Origin: Aurantiacibacter sediminis
GTDB lineage: Bacteria > Pseudomonadota > Alphaproteobacteria > Sphingomonadales > Sphingomonadaceae
DNA length: 64,000 nucleotides
Reading direction: 5' to 3'
NCBI RefSeq assembly: GCF_016019885.1
Contig: NZ_JAEANY010000002.1
Location: 718,058 to 782,057, forward strand
Positions 41,897 to 50,804 of the stretch are shown in pieces. A model generated the notes under the pieces. The model was not told the DNA's origin and ran no database searches. It saw nothing but the letters and a program-made list of their open reading frames with translations. Made by a program: the position numbers and the translations under genes. Every line of letters begins with the position of its first letter. The first letter of the stretch is position 1.

Positions 41897-42906
41897 CAGA
41901 AATGCTCCTTGCCGTAATAGTCGCCGAAGCGGCGGCCACTCGGGCTGAAATGGGCTGCGTTCAGCATCAGCTTGAGGTCCGGACAGGCTGACAGTAGGGT
42001 GAGTGCGTCTTCCAAAGACGTCTGGCCGGTACGGTCCGCTCGCGCGACGATGATGGCCTGCCCCACATGATCGGCGAGCTCTGCAGCGGGCGAGGCAGCG
42101 AGCGCGGGAGGACTATCGAAAATGATGATTCGTTTAGGCGCGGCGCGGGTCAGGCGGTCAAGCACTTCAGCGGTGCGTTCGCTGGACAAGAATTCGCTGT
42201 CCGATGTGGTGTGATTGCCCGCAGGCAAGATCATGAGTCCGTCAATATCTGTGGCAAGAACGCAGTCCTCCACATTCATGTCGTCGCGCGCCAGCACATC
42301 CATGAAGCCGGGGCCGCGCGGCAGGCCGAACATCGACAAAACGGATGGTTTGGCGAAATCGGCATCGACCAGCAGGACTTCGCTGTCCTTCTCAGCAGCC
42401 AGCGCGATGGCAAGATTGGCCGCACAATAGCTTTTGCCTTCATTTGGCAGGGGCGAGGAAACGAGCACGCGCTGTGCACGCTTGGTCGATCCCTTGGCCC
42501 GAGCATCGCGTACCGATTGCAGGACCTGCCGCTTGACGATGCGGAACTCCTCCAGAAGCGCAGTAACCGGGCCCTCCGGTATGATCAGTCCATGAGCTGC
42601 AAGCGCCTCACGATCGATTTCGTGGATTTCACCGGAGAATGTTACGTCCTCATAGATCGGCTCTGGCACTTCGTCGGCAACGAGTGCCGGCTCTGCCGGC
42701 TCAAACACGGGCTCAGCCTGCATTGGTGGCCGCTGGGCCGTTTTCGGTGCAGCCTCAGGACGGGATTTCTCAATCCGGCGATTGACCGGCTTTTTGAGTT
42801 TCTTCGGCACGGGCGCAGGCGTGAAATCACCGCCAAGGCCGAAGAAATTCTCGGCACGCTCGAACAGCGACTTCGGTGGTTCGGGGATTTTGCTATGTTC
42901 GGTCAT
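41896..42906 (-). CDS. Tyrosine-autokinase-like ATPase, exosortase A-associated
   Basis: The 336-aa protein is a BY-kinase/Wzc cytoplasmic-domain relative that would regulate polymer length by phosphorylation cycles with the adjacent chain-length determinant. Walker A is SSPLPNEGKSY (150-160), Walker A' VLLVDADFAKPS (178-189) and a late Walker B IIIFDSPPA. A proline-rich N-terminal linker of about 90 residues comes first. The usual C-terminal Tyr cluster is reduced to a single pair (DYYGKEHF), so autophosphorylation capacity is uncertain. Confidence 0.9.
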   Translation of the reverse strand: MTEHSKIPEPPKSLFERAENFFGLGGDFTPAPVPKKLKKPVNRRIEKSRPEAAPKTAQRPPMQAEPVFEPAEPALVADEVPEPIYEDVTFSGEIHEIDREALAAHGLIIPEGPVTALLEEFRIVKRQVLQSVRDARAKGSTKRAQRVLVSSPLPNEGKSYCAANLAIALAAEKDSEVLLVDADFAKPSVLSMFGLPRGPGFMDVLARDDMNVEDCVLATDIDGLMILPAGNHTTSDSEFLSSERTAEVLDRLTRAAPKRIIIFDSPPALAASPAAELADHVGQAIIVARADRTGQTSLEDALTLLSACPDLKLMLNAAHFSPSGRRFGDYYGKEHF

Positions 42907-42916
42907 CGCTCAATCC

Positions 42917-44434
42917 TCATGCCATTGTGCTGCGCTGAATCACTTCGACGCCCAGCAGGACGACGAAGAGCACGCCAAGCCCGCTCGATGCGGCAGCGAA
43001 GTATTTGAAGCGTTTGCGGCGCAATTCGCGCCCGGCTTCGGTGAATGTGTGCGAAATCGTGCCGATCACCGGCAGGCCGAATGTCCGTTCAAGCTGGCTT
43101 GCGGTAGCGAAAGTCGATCCCAGCTTGCTAAGGGCGAACGCCGTGCCAACGCCAGCGCCAATGCCCACGATCAACACACCGAACAGCAGCAGTGGCCGGT
43201 TCGGCGCAGCAGGCGCGCGCGGCGTGGTCGGCGGATCGACGACTTCGAATTGAACTGCGCTGCGCTCATTTTCGACCTGGCCACGCAGACGCAGCTCCTC
43301 ACGGTCCTGCAACAATTCGTCATATTGCGTGCGCAGCACTTCGTAATCTCTGCTAATGCGCTGGGCTTCTGCGGCAACGCCCGGCTCGCGCGCCTGGCTC
43401 GCATTGATCGACGCAATTTCTGCACGGAGGGCAGCAGCACGCGATTGCAGTGACATGACGTTCGACTGACGTTCCACCCGCTGGCTTACGAGAGACGTGT
43501 AAGTCGGGTTTGGCATGCCGCCACCGCCGCCGGATGCCTGCGCCTGTTCACGCAGGCCAGCAACGGTGCGTTGTGCGGCAACGACATCGGGATGTTCATC
43601 GGTCAGACCGCGTGCGCGCATCGCAGCAAGGTTCGCCTCAGCCTGTGCCAGTGAGGATTGCGGGCTGTTCGATCCCGGCATGACAATCGTGCGCGGCGTG
43701 CCGGCAAGCTGACCTTCAAGGCCGGCGAGAGCGGCCTGCGCTGCTGCGAGATCGGCCTCAACGCTGCGCAGCTCGGCACGCGTAGCGCTGAGCTGTGAAG
43801 CGATCGCCTGCGCACCGCCTATGAGGTCAGGATATTCGGCCTCGAATGCAAGACGGCGCTCTTCGGCTGCTGCCAATTCCTGTTCGCGCTCTGCCAGTTG
43901 CTGATTGAGGAATTCGATGGAATTGGCCATCTCGCCACGCGCACCGCCCAGGTTCTCCTCACGGAAAATGTCGATCATGCGCTGCGCGATGGTCTGCGCG
44001 AGTTCGGCATTCTGCGCATCGCTCAGATCGCTGCGACCGCTTTCTGCCGAAATTTCAAAGATATTGTCGCCTTCGCTGACGACTTCGATATCCTCTTCCA
44101 AACGCGCGATGGCGGCTTCCATCTGCGTGCCATCGGTGACGGTATCGCCGATGGAAGTAGAGCGCACCACCGTCTCCAGGTTAACCGAGCTGACCAGTGT
44201 CTGGCGGATTCGATCGATGTCCCGCTCTCGCGCATTGGCGCCGATGCCGATCTGCTCAGCCAGCACGTCATCCAATTGCACGAAGATGCGCGTTTCGGAT
44301 TCGTAGGTATTCGGGATCAGCGCGATCGCCAGCCACCCGAGCAGGCAGATGCCCCAGGCAATGCCCAAGGCGAGCCAGCGACGATTCCAGACTGCCCAGA
44401 GTCCGGCGCGCAATTCTTCGAGAAGCTGGTTCAA
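42917..44434 (-). CDS. Polysaccharide chain-length determinant, exosortase A-associated
   Basis: The 505-aa Wzz-type inner-membrane protein has a helix at about 14-36, a large periplasmic coiled-coil domain (Gln/Glu/Ala-rich, LAEREQELAAAEERRLAFEA), a second helix around 418-436 and a third near the C-terminus. It sets polymer length together with the kinase-like ATPase encoded next. The kinase domain is not fused, matching the split Wzz/BY-kinase layout. TTG at 44434, after GAGGGGGCGG, is the likely start, 13 nt behind the export-protein stop. Confidence 0.9.
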   Translation of the reverse strand: MNQLLEELRAGLWAVWNRRWLALGIAWGICLLGWLAIALIPNTYESETRIFVQLDDVLAEQIGIGANARERDIDRIRQTLVSSVNLETVVRSTSIGDTVTDGTQMEAAIARLEEDIEVVSEGDNIFEISAESGRSDLSDAQNAELAQTIAQRMIDIFREENLGGARGEMANSIEFLNQQLAEREQELAAAEERRLAFEAEYPDLIGGAQAIASQLSATRAELRSVEADLAAAQAALAGLEGQLAGTPRTIVMPGSNSPQSSLAQAEANLAAMRARGLTDEHPDVVAAQRTVAGLREQAQASGGGGGMPNPTYTSLVSQRVERQSNVMSLQSRAAALRAEIASINASQAREPGVAAEAQRISRDYEVLRTQYDELLQDREELRLRGQVENERSAVQFEVVDPPTTPRAPAAPNRPLLLFGVLIVGIGAGVGTAFALSKLGSTFATASQLERTFGLPVIGTISHTFTEAGRELRRKRFKYFAAASSGLGVLFVVLLGVEVIQRSTMA

Positions 44435-44447
44435 CCGCCCCGCCCCC

Positions 44448-45092
44448 TCAGAACATGCTTTCGGGAATGATGATCACATCGCCCGGCATCAGCATGACAT
44501 TGGCATCGCTTTCGCCGCGACGAAGCAGGTCGGACAGACGCAGATTGTATTCGCGCTGCTCGCCGCTTTCACGGTCGAAACGGATCAAGCGCGCGCGATT
44601 ACCCGCAGCGTACTCGCTAAGGCCACCGACCGAGATCATCGCATCAAGCAGCGTCATATTTGCGCGGTAAGGAATGGAGGCCGGCTCCGCCGTCGCGCCG
44701 ACAATGCGAACTTGCTGGCTGAACGTACCGGCAAATTCATTCACGATCACGGTCACCAGCGGCTCTTCGATATATTGCGAGAGCTGCAGTCGAATGTCTT
44801 CGGCTAGCATGGTGGGCGTTTTGCCCACTGCAGGCATGTCAGCAATCAGTGGCGTGGTAATACGGCCGTCGGGCCGCACCTGCACTTCGGCGCCTAGCTC
44901 GTCATTGCGCCAGACGTGGATCGTCAGCTTGTCGAGCGGGCCGATGACATATTCCTCGCCCGGGCCTTCTTGCATGGAGACAAAGCGTGCGGGCTCCAGG
45001 CTTGGGCCCGTCGCGCCGCCGCCGCAGCCTCCAAGCACGATGGCGAAGCCAGCGGAGGCTAAGAGTGTTTGAGCCAGATTTTTGGTGCGCAT
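44448..45092 (-). CDS. Polysaccharide export lipoprotein (Wza-like), exosortase A-associated
   Basis: This 214-aa outer-membrane lipoprotein forms part of the polysaccharide export channel. The lipobox LGGC is followed by an acidic start, then the export (Poly_export) domain: EYVIGPLDKLTIHVWRN...VRPDGRITTPLI and a SLBB-type domain with VRIVGATAEPASIPYRANMT and ALIRFDRESGEQREYNL. The ATG at 45092 is chosen (a TTG lies one codon upstream). It is the first gene of the leftward XrtA operon, so its promoter should be in the 197-bp upstream gap. Confidence 0.93.
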   Translation of the reverse strand: MRTKNLAQTLLASAGFAIVLGGCGGGATGPSLEPARFVSMQEGPGEEYVIGPLDKLTIHVWRNDELGAEVQVRPDGRITTPLIADMPAVGKTPTMLAEDIRLQLSQYIEEPLVTVIVNEFAGTFSQQVRIVGATAEPASIPYRANMTLLDAMISVGGLSEYAAGNRARLIRFDRESGEQREYNLRLSDLLRRGESDANVMLMPGDVIIIPESMF

Positions 45093-45289
45093 CAAATGCG
45101 TCCTTCGAGAATGTCGGACGATCAGCTGACGCGGCCTTCACTGCCAACGCACGCATTACGCCCTTGTGCATACGCGATGCCTTCTCGCGAAAAAGGGTGA
45201 ACATTACGTTAGCCTTGCGGTCCCAAACCGCAGGTTTCGTGGGTTTTCTGAAGTGGTGTCCCGGAACGGGACGATGCCGGAAGGTGCGC
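45093..45289. promoter_or_regulatory. Gap between export operon and decarboxylase gene
   Basis: This 197-bp stretch has no gene. Two hairpins are visible: TGCGGT/ACCGCA at 45216-45232 and GTCCCG/CGGGAC (3-nt loop) at 45258-45272, both downstream of the decarboxylase stop. They could end that transcript, although neither has a strong T-run. The rest probably carries the promoter of the XrtA export operon. Confidence 0.45.
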
Positions 45290-46516
45290 TTACACCAGCC
45301 TTTCGAGGGCTGGCCCCTGCCCCAAGAATTCGGCGGGGCTCGCGCTTGCACCATATGCACCAGCACAGAAAACAGCTATCAAATCGCCGATTTCAGCCAT
45401 TGGCAGGAGGACCTGGTCGCCCAATCGATCGAGCGGGGTGCATAGGCACCCGACGACATTGACCGTCTCGGCTGCGTCCTCGTCCCAGCGGTTCGCGACG
45501 GCTATCGGGTAATTACGTCGGACGACCGTGCCGAAATTTCCTGATGCAGCAAGCTGGTGATGCAAGCCGCCATCGGTGATGAGATAGGTGGTGCCGTGGC
45601 TCACCTTGCGATCGACAATGCGAGTCAGATAGACTCCCGCTTCACCGACGAGGTATCGCCCAAGCTCTAGCGCGAAGTCCGTTTCGGCTAGGTTTGAAGG
45701 TAGATTGACAAGCTGCTCCGCCAGCCCATCTCCAATAATTGTCAGATCGAGCCGACTGTCCTTGTCGAAATACGGGATGCCGAATCCGCCACCCATGTTG
45801 AGATGCGGAACATCGACGCCCGCGTCCTTCGCCAGCTGCGACGACAGGGCAATGACATTCGCCTGACTCTCGACGATAGCTTCGGCATCGAGCGACTGAC
45901 TGCCGCTATAGATGTGAAACCCGCGCCAATTTGCGCCGCTCTCAACCAATTCGCGAGCAAGCGCCGGAACCCGATCCGCATCCACGCCGAACGGCTTGGC
46001 CCCACCGCCCATTTTCATACCGGAACCGCGCAGTTCGAATTCCGGGTTAACCCGGATCGCCAGACGCGGTGCGACGTCAAGCGTGCGGCCAATGTCGAGA
46101 GCGCGCCGCGCTTCGTTTTCGGATTCGAGATTGATGATGACACCAGCCCGGATTGCGGTGAGCAATTCATCGTCGCGCTTGCCAGGCCCTGCAAAGCTGA
46201 TTTCGCGCGGTAAATACCCAGCATTCCGCGCCTGCGCCAATTCACCGCCGGATGCGATATCGAGACCATCCACCAGATCTGCCATCATTTCCAGAAGTGG
46301 TCCGTAAGGATTTGCTTTCATTGCATAATGAATGCGAACCTTCTCAGGGAGCGCCTCGCGCAACTCACCCATTCGCGCGACAATCGCATCTTTTGAGTAA
46401 ACGAACAGCGGTGTATCCCCGGCCTTCTTTACAAGCGCACTCGCCGTCAGCCCGCCGATCGCCAGCTCGCCGTCCCTCGCCTCGAAATAGGGCGGAATAG
46501 GTCCTGTCGGCTTCAT
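45290..46516 (-). CDS. PLP-dependent decarboxylase, exosortase A-associated
   Basis: This 408-aa fold-type III PLP enzyme is related to diaminopimelate/ornithine decarboxylases. The cofactor Lys67 is in IHYAMKANPYGP; other hallmarks are GLDIASGGEL, FAGPGKRDDEL, NMGGGFGIPYF and the VVGCLCTPLD loop supplying the second-subunit Cys. It belongs to the branch found in XrtA loci with an acyl-CoA-ligase-like enzyme, and its substrate is undefined. ATG overlaps the ligase stop by 4 nt (ATGA). Confidence 0.92.
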   Translation of the reverse strand: MKPTGPIPPYFEARDGELAIGGLTASALVKKAGDTPLFVYSKDAIVARMGELREALPEKVRIHYAMKANPYGPLLEMMADLVDGLDIASGGELAQARNAGYLPREISFAGPGKRDDELLTAIRAGVIINLESENEARRALDIGRTLDVAPRLAIRVNPEFELRGSGMKMGGGAKPFGVDADRVPALARELVESGANWRGFHIYSGSQSLDAEAIVESQANVIALSSQLAKDAGVDVPHLNMGGGFGIPYFDKDSRLDLTIIGDGLAEQLVNLPSNLAETDFALELGRYLVGEAGVYLTRIVDRKVSHGTTYLITDGGLHHQLAASGNFGTVVRRNYPIAVANRWDEDAAETVNVVGCLCTPLDRLGDQVLLPMAEIGDLIAVFCAGAYGASASPAEFLGQGPALERLV

Positions 46517-48015
46517 GCCGCCTCTCTCTTCAATTTTGTGCGATCGATTTTGCCATTGGGATTGAGTGGCATGGCATCGACCCAGCGCACAACCGCCGGC
46601 TGCATGAAATTGGGCAATTCGCGGCGAAGGGCAGCGCGCAACGCATCCTCATCACCCTCGCCCCGAACCACAAGGTGGATGGCATGGCCTTGCCGCTCAT
46701 CGGCAATGCCAAAAGCGACGGCTTCCTCAGCGAGACCGGTCGCGCGGGCGGCGTCTTCGATTTCCTGCGGACTGATGCGATTGCCTTGGCTTTTTATCAT
46801 CGCGTCGTCGCGGCCAACGAAATAAAGCAGGCCGTCCTCCGCGCGCCGGACATTGTCGCCCGACCACACAGCTTTGCCGCCATATTTCGAAGCCGCCGGA
46901 GCAGGCTTGAAGCGCTGTGCCGTCCGTTCGGCATCCTGCCAATATCCTTGCGCCACAAGCGGGCCGCAATGGACCAACTCGCCTTCGGAAGCGATTTCGC
47001 CATCCTCATCGACCACAAGAATCTCTGCGAAGGGGATGGCCTGCCCCATCGACGTCGGTTGCTCATCGACCAAGTCGGGATCGAGGTAAGTCGAGCGAAA
47101 CGCCTCCGTCAGCCCATACATCGGGAAAAGCCGCGCGTCGGGGAAAATCTGCCGCAGCTCTCGTACCAGGTCTTCCGTCAACGCGCCGCCACTGTTCGTC
47201 ATGCGGCGCATCGGTTGAACGGCTTCGGCAGGCCACTCCTGCTCAGTCAGTTGCACCCACAAAGGCGGAACTGCGGCCAGCGTCGTAATGGAATGCTTGG
47301 CGCACGCTTTGATTACATCTCGCGGCGTCAGATAATCGAGCGGAACGACGCTTCCGCCAGCATACCATGTCGAAAACAGCTGGTTCTGTCCGTAATCGAA
47401 GCTGAGTGGCAGCACGGCGAGCGTGACATCATCGGCTGCCATGCCGAGATAATGCGCGACACTCACCGCGCCGAGCCACAGGTTCGCGTGGCTCAGCATC
47501 ACCCCCTTGGGCCTTCCGGTGGAACCACTGGTGTAGAGAACCGCCGTCAGTTCACCAGGATCAGCCTCCGAAAGCGCTAGTGCATCGCCCTGCTCCGCAA
47601 CCTCAGCGAGCATCGCCCGCTCTTCAAAGATACGACAGCCCACCGGCACATCGCCATCCTCCAGTGAAGCGAACCGCGCCTTGTTCGCGATCAGAAGGCT
47701 CGCCCCGCTGTCCTCGAGAATATGCTTAACCTGCGCGCGCTTCAGCAGCGGATTGATCGGCACGTGGACCAGCCCCGCCCGCGCTGCAGCGAGCGGCATC
47801 AGGCACGTCAGTTCCCCCTTCGAATCCCAGGTCGCGACCCGCGCGCCCTTTTCCGGAATCTGCTCCGCGAGCCACGCCGCCATCCGGCCAACACGGGTTC
47901 TTAAGTCCTTCCAGCTAAGCGTTTCGCCGCGCATGACCAGTGCCGGGTCGCCATCCTTACCGCATTCGGTAAGGTAATCGAGCGGCTTGGGCACGGGATC
48001 GGGCGTGGTGGACAT
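46513..48015 (-). CDS. AMP-forming acyl-CoA-ligase-like enzyme, exosortase A-associated
   Basis: The 500-aa member of the adenylate-forming superfamily activates a carboxylic acid with ATP. Motifs are the P-loop AVLYTSGSTGRPKGVMLSH, MYGLTEAFRSTYLDP, GELVHCGPLVAQGYW and the catalytic Lys in NPNGKIDRTKLK. In XrtA clusters it sits beside a PLP decarboxylase and an acyl carrier protein, suggesting loading of an acyl or amino-acyl group onto the ACP. It is the first gene of the leftward pair and is head-to-head with the GNAT-like gene, with only about 25 bp between start codons. Confidence 0.92.
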   Translation of the reverse strand: MSTTPDPVPKPLDYLTECGKDGDPALVMRGETLSWKDLRTRVGRMAAWLAEQIPEKGARVATWDSKGELTCLMPLAAARAGLVHVPINPLLKRAQVKHILEDSGASLLIANKARFASLEDGDVPVGCRIFEERAMLAEVAEQGDALALSEADPGELTAVLYTSGSTGRPKGVMLSHANLWLGAVSVAHYLGMAADDVTLAVLPLSFDYGQNQLFSTWYAGGSVVPLDYLTPRDVIKACAKHSITTLAAVPPLWVQLTEQEWPAEAVQPMRRMTNSGGALTEDLVRELRQIFPDARLFPMYGLTEAFRSTYLDPDLVDEQPTSMGQAIPFAEILVVDEDGEIASEGELVHCGPLVAQGYWQDAERTAQRFKPAPAASKYGGKAVWSGDNVRRAEDGLLYFVGRDDAMIKSQGNRISPQEIEDAARATGLAEEAVAFGIADERQGHAIHLVVRGEGDEDALRAALRRELPNFMQPAVVRWVDAMPLNPNGKIDRTKLKREAA

Positions 48016-48040
48016 TGGACCTCAAGGGAAAACAGTTTCG

Positions 48041-49027
48041 GTGACGGCAGTCAGCTATCACGACACGGTTAATGATCTGCAAGAGTTTGATTGGCTCGCA
48101 GATGGCCCTTTTGCACGTCTTGAGTGGTTTCGCTTGCTTGAAAGCAATGCTGAAAATGCGCTGTTTGCTCTGGCTCAGGGTGGCGATGACGCAGTGGCCC
48201 TGCCGCTTCGCAGAACGGACCGTGGACTCCAAACACTCAGTAACTGGTACGCCTTCACGTGCGCGCCCCTCAGCACTTCAACGCCGCCGTCACAGCCAAT
48301 GCTCGAAGCCTTAGCAAACGAAATCTCTCGGCGCACCGACCGCATCGTGCTCGATAAATTGGCGGACGAAACCGGCCACGCAACGGCTTGTGACCGGGCC
48401 TTCCGCCAAGCCGGATGGTTCGTTTCTCGAAAGCCGTGCGATGTGAACCATTACCTCGATCTGCGCGGACGTGACTACACGGCGTTTCTCGCCGATCGCC
48501 CCGGCCAATTACGCACAACGCTGAAACGCAAAGCCAAGAAAGTCGATGTCACGCTCTCCACCCGCTTCCACGCGCGTGAGTGGGAGGCCTATGAAGACAT
48601 CTACGCCGATAGCTGGAAGCCCGAAGAAGGCGCGCCTGAGGTATTGCGCGCCTTTGCCGAGCAGGAAAGCGTCGCTGGTCGCTATCGCTTCGCGCTCGCC
48701 CGGCATGACGGCAAAGCAATCGCGGCGCAGTTCTGGACCGTAGACGGCAGCACTGCCTACATTCACAAACTGGCACACCGGAAGGACGCGAAGGCACTGT
48801 CACCGGGCACCACCCTCACCACCGCTCTCTTCCAGCATGTAATTGACGTTGATGGCGTAACGCAGGTCGATTTCGGCACGGGCGACGATCCTTACAAGCG
48901 CGACTGGATGGAGCAGAAGCGCCTTCGCTGGCGGCTTACCTGTTATCGGCGAAGCTCACCGCGCAACTGGCCGCACATCGCAAAAGCCATCCTCCGCAAG
49001 CTTGTCAGGCGCAAAAGCGCTGGCTAG
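48041..49027 (+). CDS. GNAT/CelD-like transferase in the XrtA locus
   Basis: The 328-aa protein has the double-GNAT (acetyltransf_6, FemAB-related) layout: an N-terminal half with YHDTVNDLQEFDWL...ARLEWFRLLE, the LRTTLKRKAKKVDVTLS segment, EDIYADSWKPEEG, and a C-terminal ALARHDGKAIAAQFWTVDGSTAYIHKLAH...VDFGTGDDPYKRDWME. It likely transfers an acyl or aminoacyl group. The GTG at 48041, with AAGGGA upstream, is preferred because longer frames overlap the divergent ligase gene. It is followed by the ACP gene after 12 nt, forming a four-gene rightward module. Confidence 0.85.
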   Translation: MTAVSYHDTVNDLQEFDWLADGPFARLEWFRLLESNAENALFALAQGGDDAVALPLRRTDRGLQTLSNWYAFTCAPLSTSTPPSQPMLEALANEISRRTDRIVLDKLADETGHATACDRAFRQAGWFVSRKPCDVNHYLDLRGRDYTAFLADRPGQLRTTLKRKAKKVDVTLSTRFHAREWEAYEDIYADSWKPEEGAPEVLRAFAEQESVAGRYRFALARHDGKAIAAQFWTVDGSTAYIHKLAHRKDAKALSPGTTLTTALFQHVIDVDGVTQVDFGTGDDPYKRDWMEQKRLRWRLTCYRRSSPRNWPHIAKAILRKLVRRKSAG

Positions 49028-49039
49028 GGCGAAATCACT

Positions 49040-49369
49040 ATGGCGAGCAATCTTCCCATGCCGGCCGATGAAGCTGGCGAACTCCCGGTCGAAACCGAGC
49101 TGGCTCTGCGTCAGGTGCTGCAGGACGTTCTGGGTCTTTCGGACGAACGCGTGAGCGAGCTGGACGAGGATTCCGGTCTGTTCGGGGATCTGCCGGAACT
49201 GGACTCCATGGCGGTGGCTGGCCTCCTGACCGAGCTGGAAGATCGCCTCGACATCCTGATCGAAGATGATGAGGTCGATGGCGATATGCTCGGCACATTT
49301 GGCGGGTTGCTCGATTTTCTCGTTGCCAAACGCAGCGAGAAGGCCGCGCAGGCGAGCCGGGACAGTTAA
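49040..49369 (+). CDS. Acyl carrier protein, exosortase A-associated
   Basis: The 109-aa acidic, helical protein carries the 4'-phosphopantetheine serine at position 56 in PELDSMAV, the canonical D-S-M/L motif. It is larger than FabD-type ACP (about 78 aa) because of extra N- and C-terminal residues. In this locus it should shuttle an acyl or amino-acyl unit made by the neighbouring ligase and decarboxylase to the GNAT-like transferase or hydrolases. The next gene starts 5 nt downstream. Confidence 0.9.
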   Translation: MASNLPMPADEAGELPVETELALRQVLQDVLGLSDERVSELDEDSGLFGDLPELDSMAVAGLLTELEDRLDILIEDDEVDGDMLGTFGGLLDFLVAKRSEKAAQASRDS

Positions 49370-49374
49370 GCCAT

Positions 49375-50025
49375 ATGCTGGTGGGCACCTGGCCCTCAGA
49401 TGCCTATTTCGTGCGTTTCGACAATGATCGCGGCAAACGCCTGCTGATTGTTCCGCCGCTATTCGATGAAGCCAACAAGCTGCGCCACATGATAATGGAG
49501 ACTATGCGCGCGCTTAATACTGCCGGGATCGACAGCGCTTTGATTGATCTGCCGGGGACGAATGAGAGCCCTGAGCCGCTTCCGGAGCAGACGCTTCACG
49601 GCTGGATCGGGGCAGTAGAACAATCTTGCAAGGCATTCTCAGCAACGCACATTCTGGCCGTCCGCGCAGGGGCAGCATGCGTCACCGCCGCCCTGCCGTG
49701 CCTCCTCTACGCGCCGCATTCGCCTGCCAGCCAACTGCGCAGCATGATCCGGGCGCGAGTGCTGAGCGAGCGGGAAGCCGAGCGCGAAGTGTCTCGCGAG
49801 GAGTTGCTTGCTGAGGCCGAGCACGAGGGCATCACTCTCGCCGGCTACCATCTCAGCGCAGATATGGTTCGCCAGATGCAAGGTTTCTTTGTGTCAGAAG
49901 TTAATTCCACCACTATTGCGCAGTCGGAGATCGGTGGTGCCCCGCTGTGGCTGCGTGCGGAACCAGACCACGATCCTGATCAGAGCAAAGCTCTTGCGGC
50001 CCGTATCGAAGACCTCATGTCATGA
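49375..50025 (+). CDS. Hydrolase 2-type alpha/beta protein, exosortase A-associated
   Basis: The 216-aa protein has an alpha/beta-hydrolase-like core: RLLIVPPLFDEANKLRHM, SALIDLPGTNESPEPLP and THILAVRAGAACV where the nucleophile elbow should be. No GxSxG is present, so it is either inactive or uses another residue, in line with the family members found in XrtA loci. It overlaps the next hydrolase by 4 nt (ATGA) and probably forms a complex or pathway pair with it. Confidence 0.82.
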   Translation: MLVGTWPSDAYFVRFDNDRGKRLLIVPPLFDEANKLRHMIMETMRALNTAGIDSALIDLPGTNESPEPLPEQTLHGWIGAVEQSCKAFSATHILAVRAGAACVTAALPCLLYAPHSPASQLRSMIRARVLSEREAEREVSREELLAEAEHEGITLAGYHLSADMVRQMQGFFVSEVNSTTIAQSEIGGAPLWLRAEPDHDPDQSKALAARIEDLMS

Positions 50026-50804
50026 GCCGCCGTCACGTCACTTTCCAATGCCAGGGCGAACAATTGGTCGGGACGATCGATGGGGAAGACGCAGCGGTCG
50101 GACTTTTGATCGTCAGCGGCGGGAATGAAATTCGCAGCGGCGCTTTTGGTGGACAGGCGGCATTGGCAGCGCGACTGGCCGAGCTTGGTTTCGCAGTGAT
50201 GCGATTTGATCGGCGCGGTATCGGTGACAGTGAAGGCCAAAACTCTGGCTTTCGCGGCAGTGCCGAGGACATTCGCGCGGCGCAGGGCGAATTTCGCCGA
50301 CAGTGCCCCTCCCTCACCCGGATCGTCGCTTTCGGCAATTGCGATGCTGCCAGTGCATTGATGCTGATGGGCGGAGAAGGTTTCGACCATCTGATCTTAT
50401 CCAACCCTTGGATATTCGAGGATGAAGCCGATGACGCCGCCCCGCCCCCGCCGGATGCGATCAGAGCGCGCTATGCGCAACGTCTCCGCGATCCGAAGCA
50501 GGTTCTGCGTCTGTTCACCGGCAAGGTAAATGCCGCGTCGTTGAAGTCGGGGATAAAGGCTGCCTTGAGCCGATCAGAAGGTCCCAGCGAATTGCTCACG
50601 CAGATGCAGCGGGCGATGCGAGACAGTGCTGTGCCACATACCTTCCTGGCAGCGGATAATGATCGGACCGGTCGGGCCTTTGCCTCAGCATGGGCCGAAG
50701 ACGAGGCACCTGTCAGACGTTGCGAGGGGGCCAGCCATGCCTATGTCGAAGACCACGCTCGCGAATGGCTGGACGAGCAGATACTCGGAATTCTACTGGG
50801 CTAG
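50022..50804 (+). CDS. Hydrolase 1-type alpha/beta protein, exosortase A-associated
   Basis: This 260-aa alpha/beta hydrolase has LLIVSGGNEIRSGAFGGQ, FDRRGIGDSEGQ and an elbow IVAFGNCDAAS in which Cys107 stands where Ser is usual. A later Asp (TFLAADNDRTG) and His (GASHAYVEDH) complete a plausible Cys-Asp-His triad. It may work as a thioesterase releasing an acyl group from the adjacent ACP; that is inference. Convergent with the RNA methyltransferase gene, sharing a CTAG at the stops. Confidence 0.85.
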   Translation: MSRRHVTFQCQGEQLVGTIDGEDAAVGLLIVSGGNEIRSGAFGGQAALAARLAELGFAVMRFDRRGIGDSEGQNSGFRGSAEDIRAAQGEFRRQCPSLTRIVAFGNCDAASALMLMGGEGFDHLILSNPWIFEDEADDAAPPPPDAIRARYAQRLRDPKQVLRLFTGKVNAASLKSGIKAALSRSEGPSELLTQMQRAMRDSAVPHTFLAADNDRTGRAFASAWAEDEAPVRRCEGASHAYVEDHAREWLDEQILGILLG

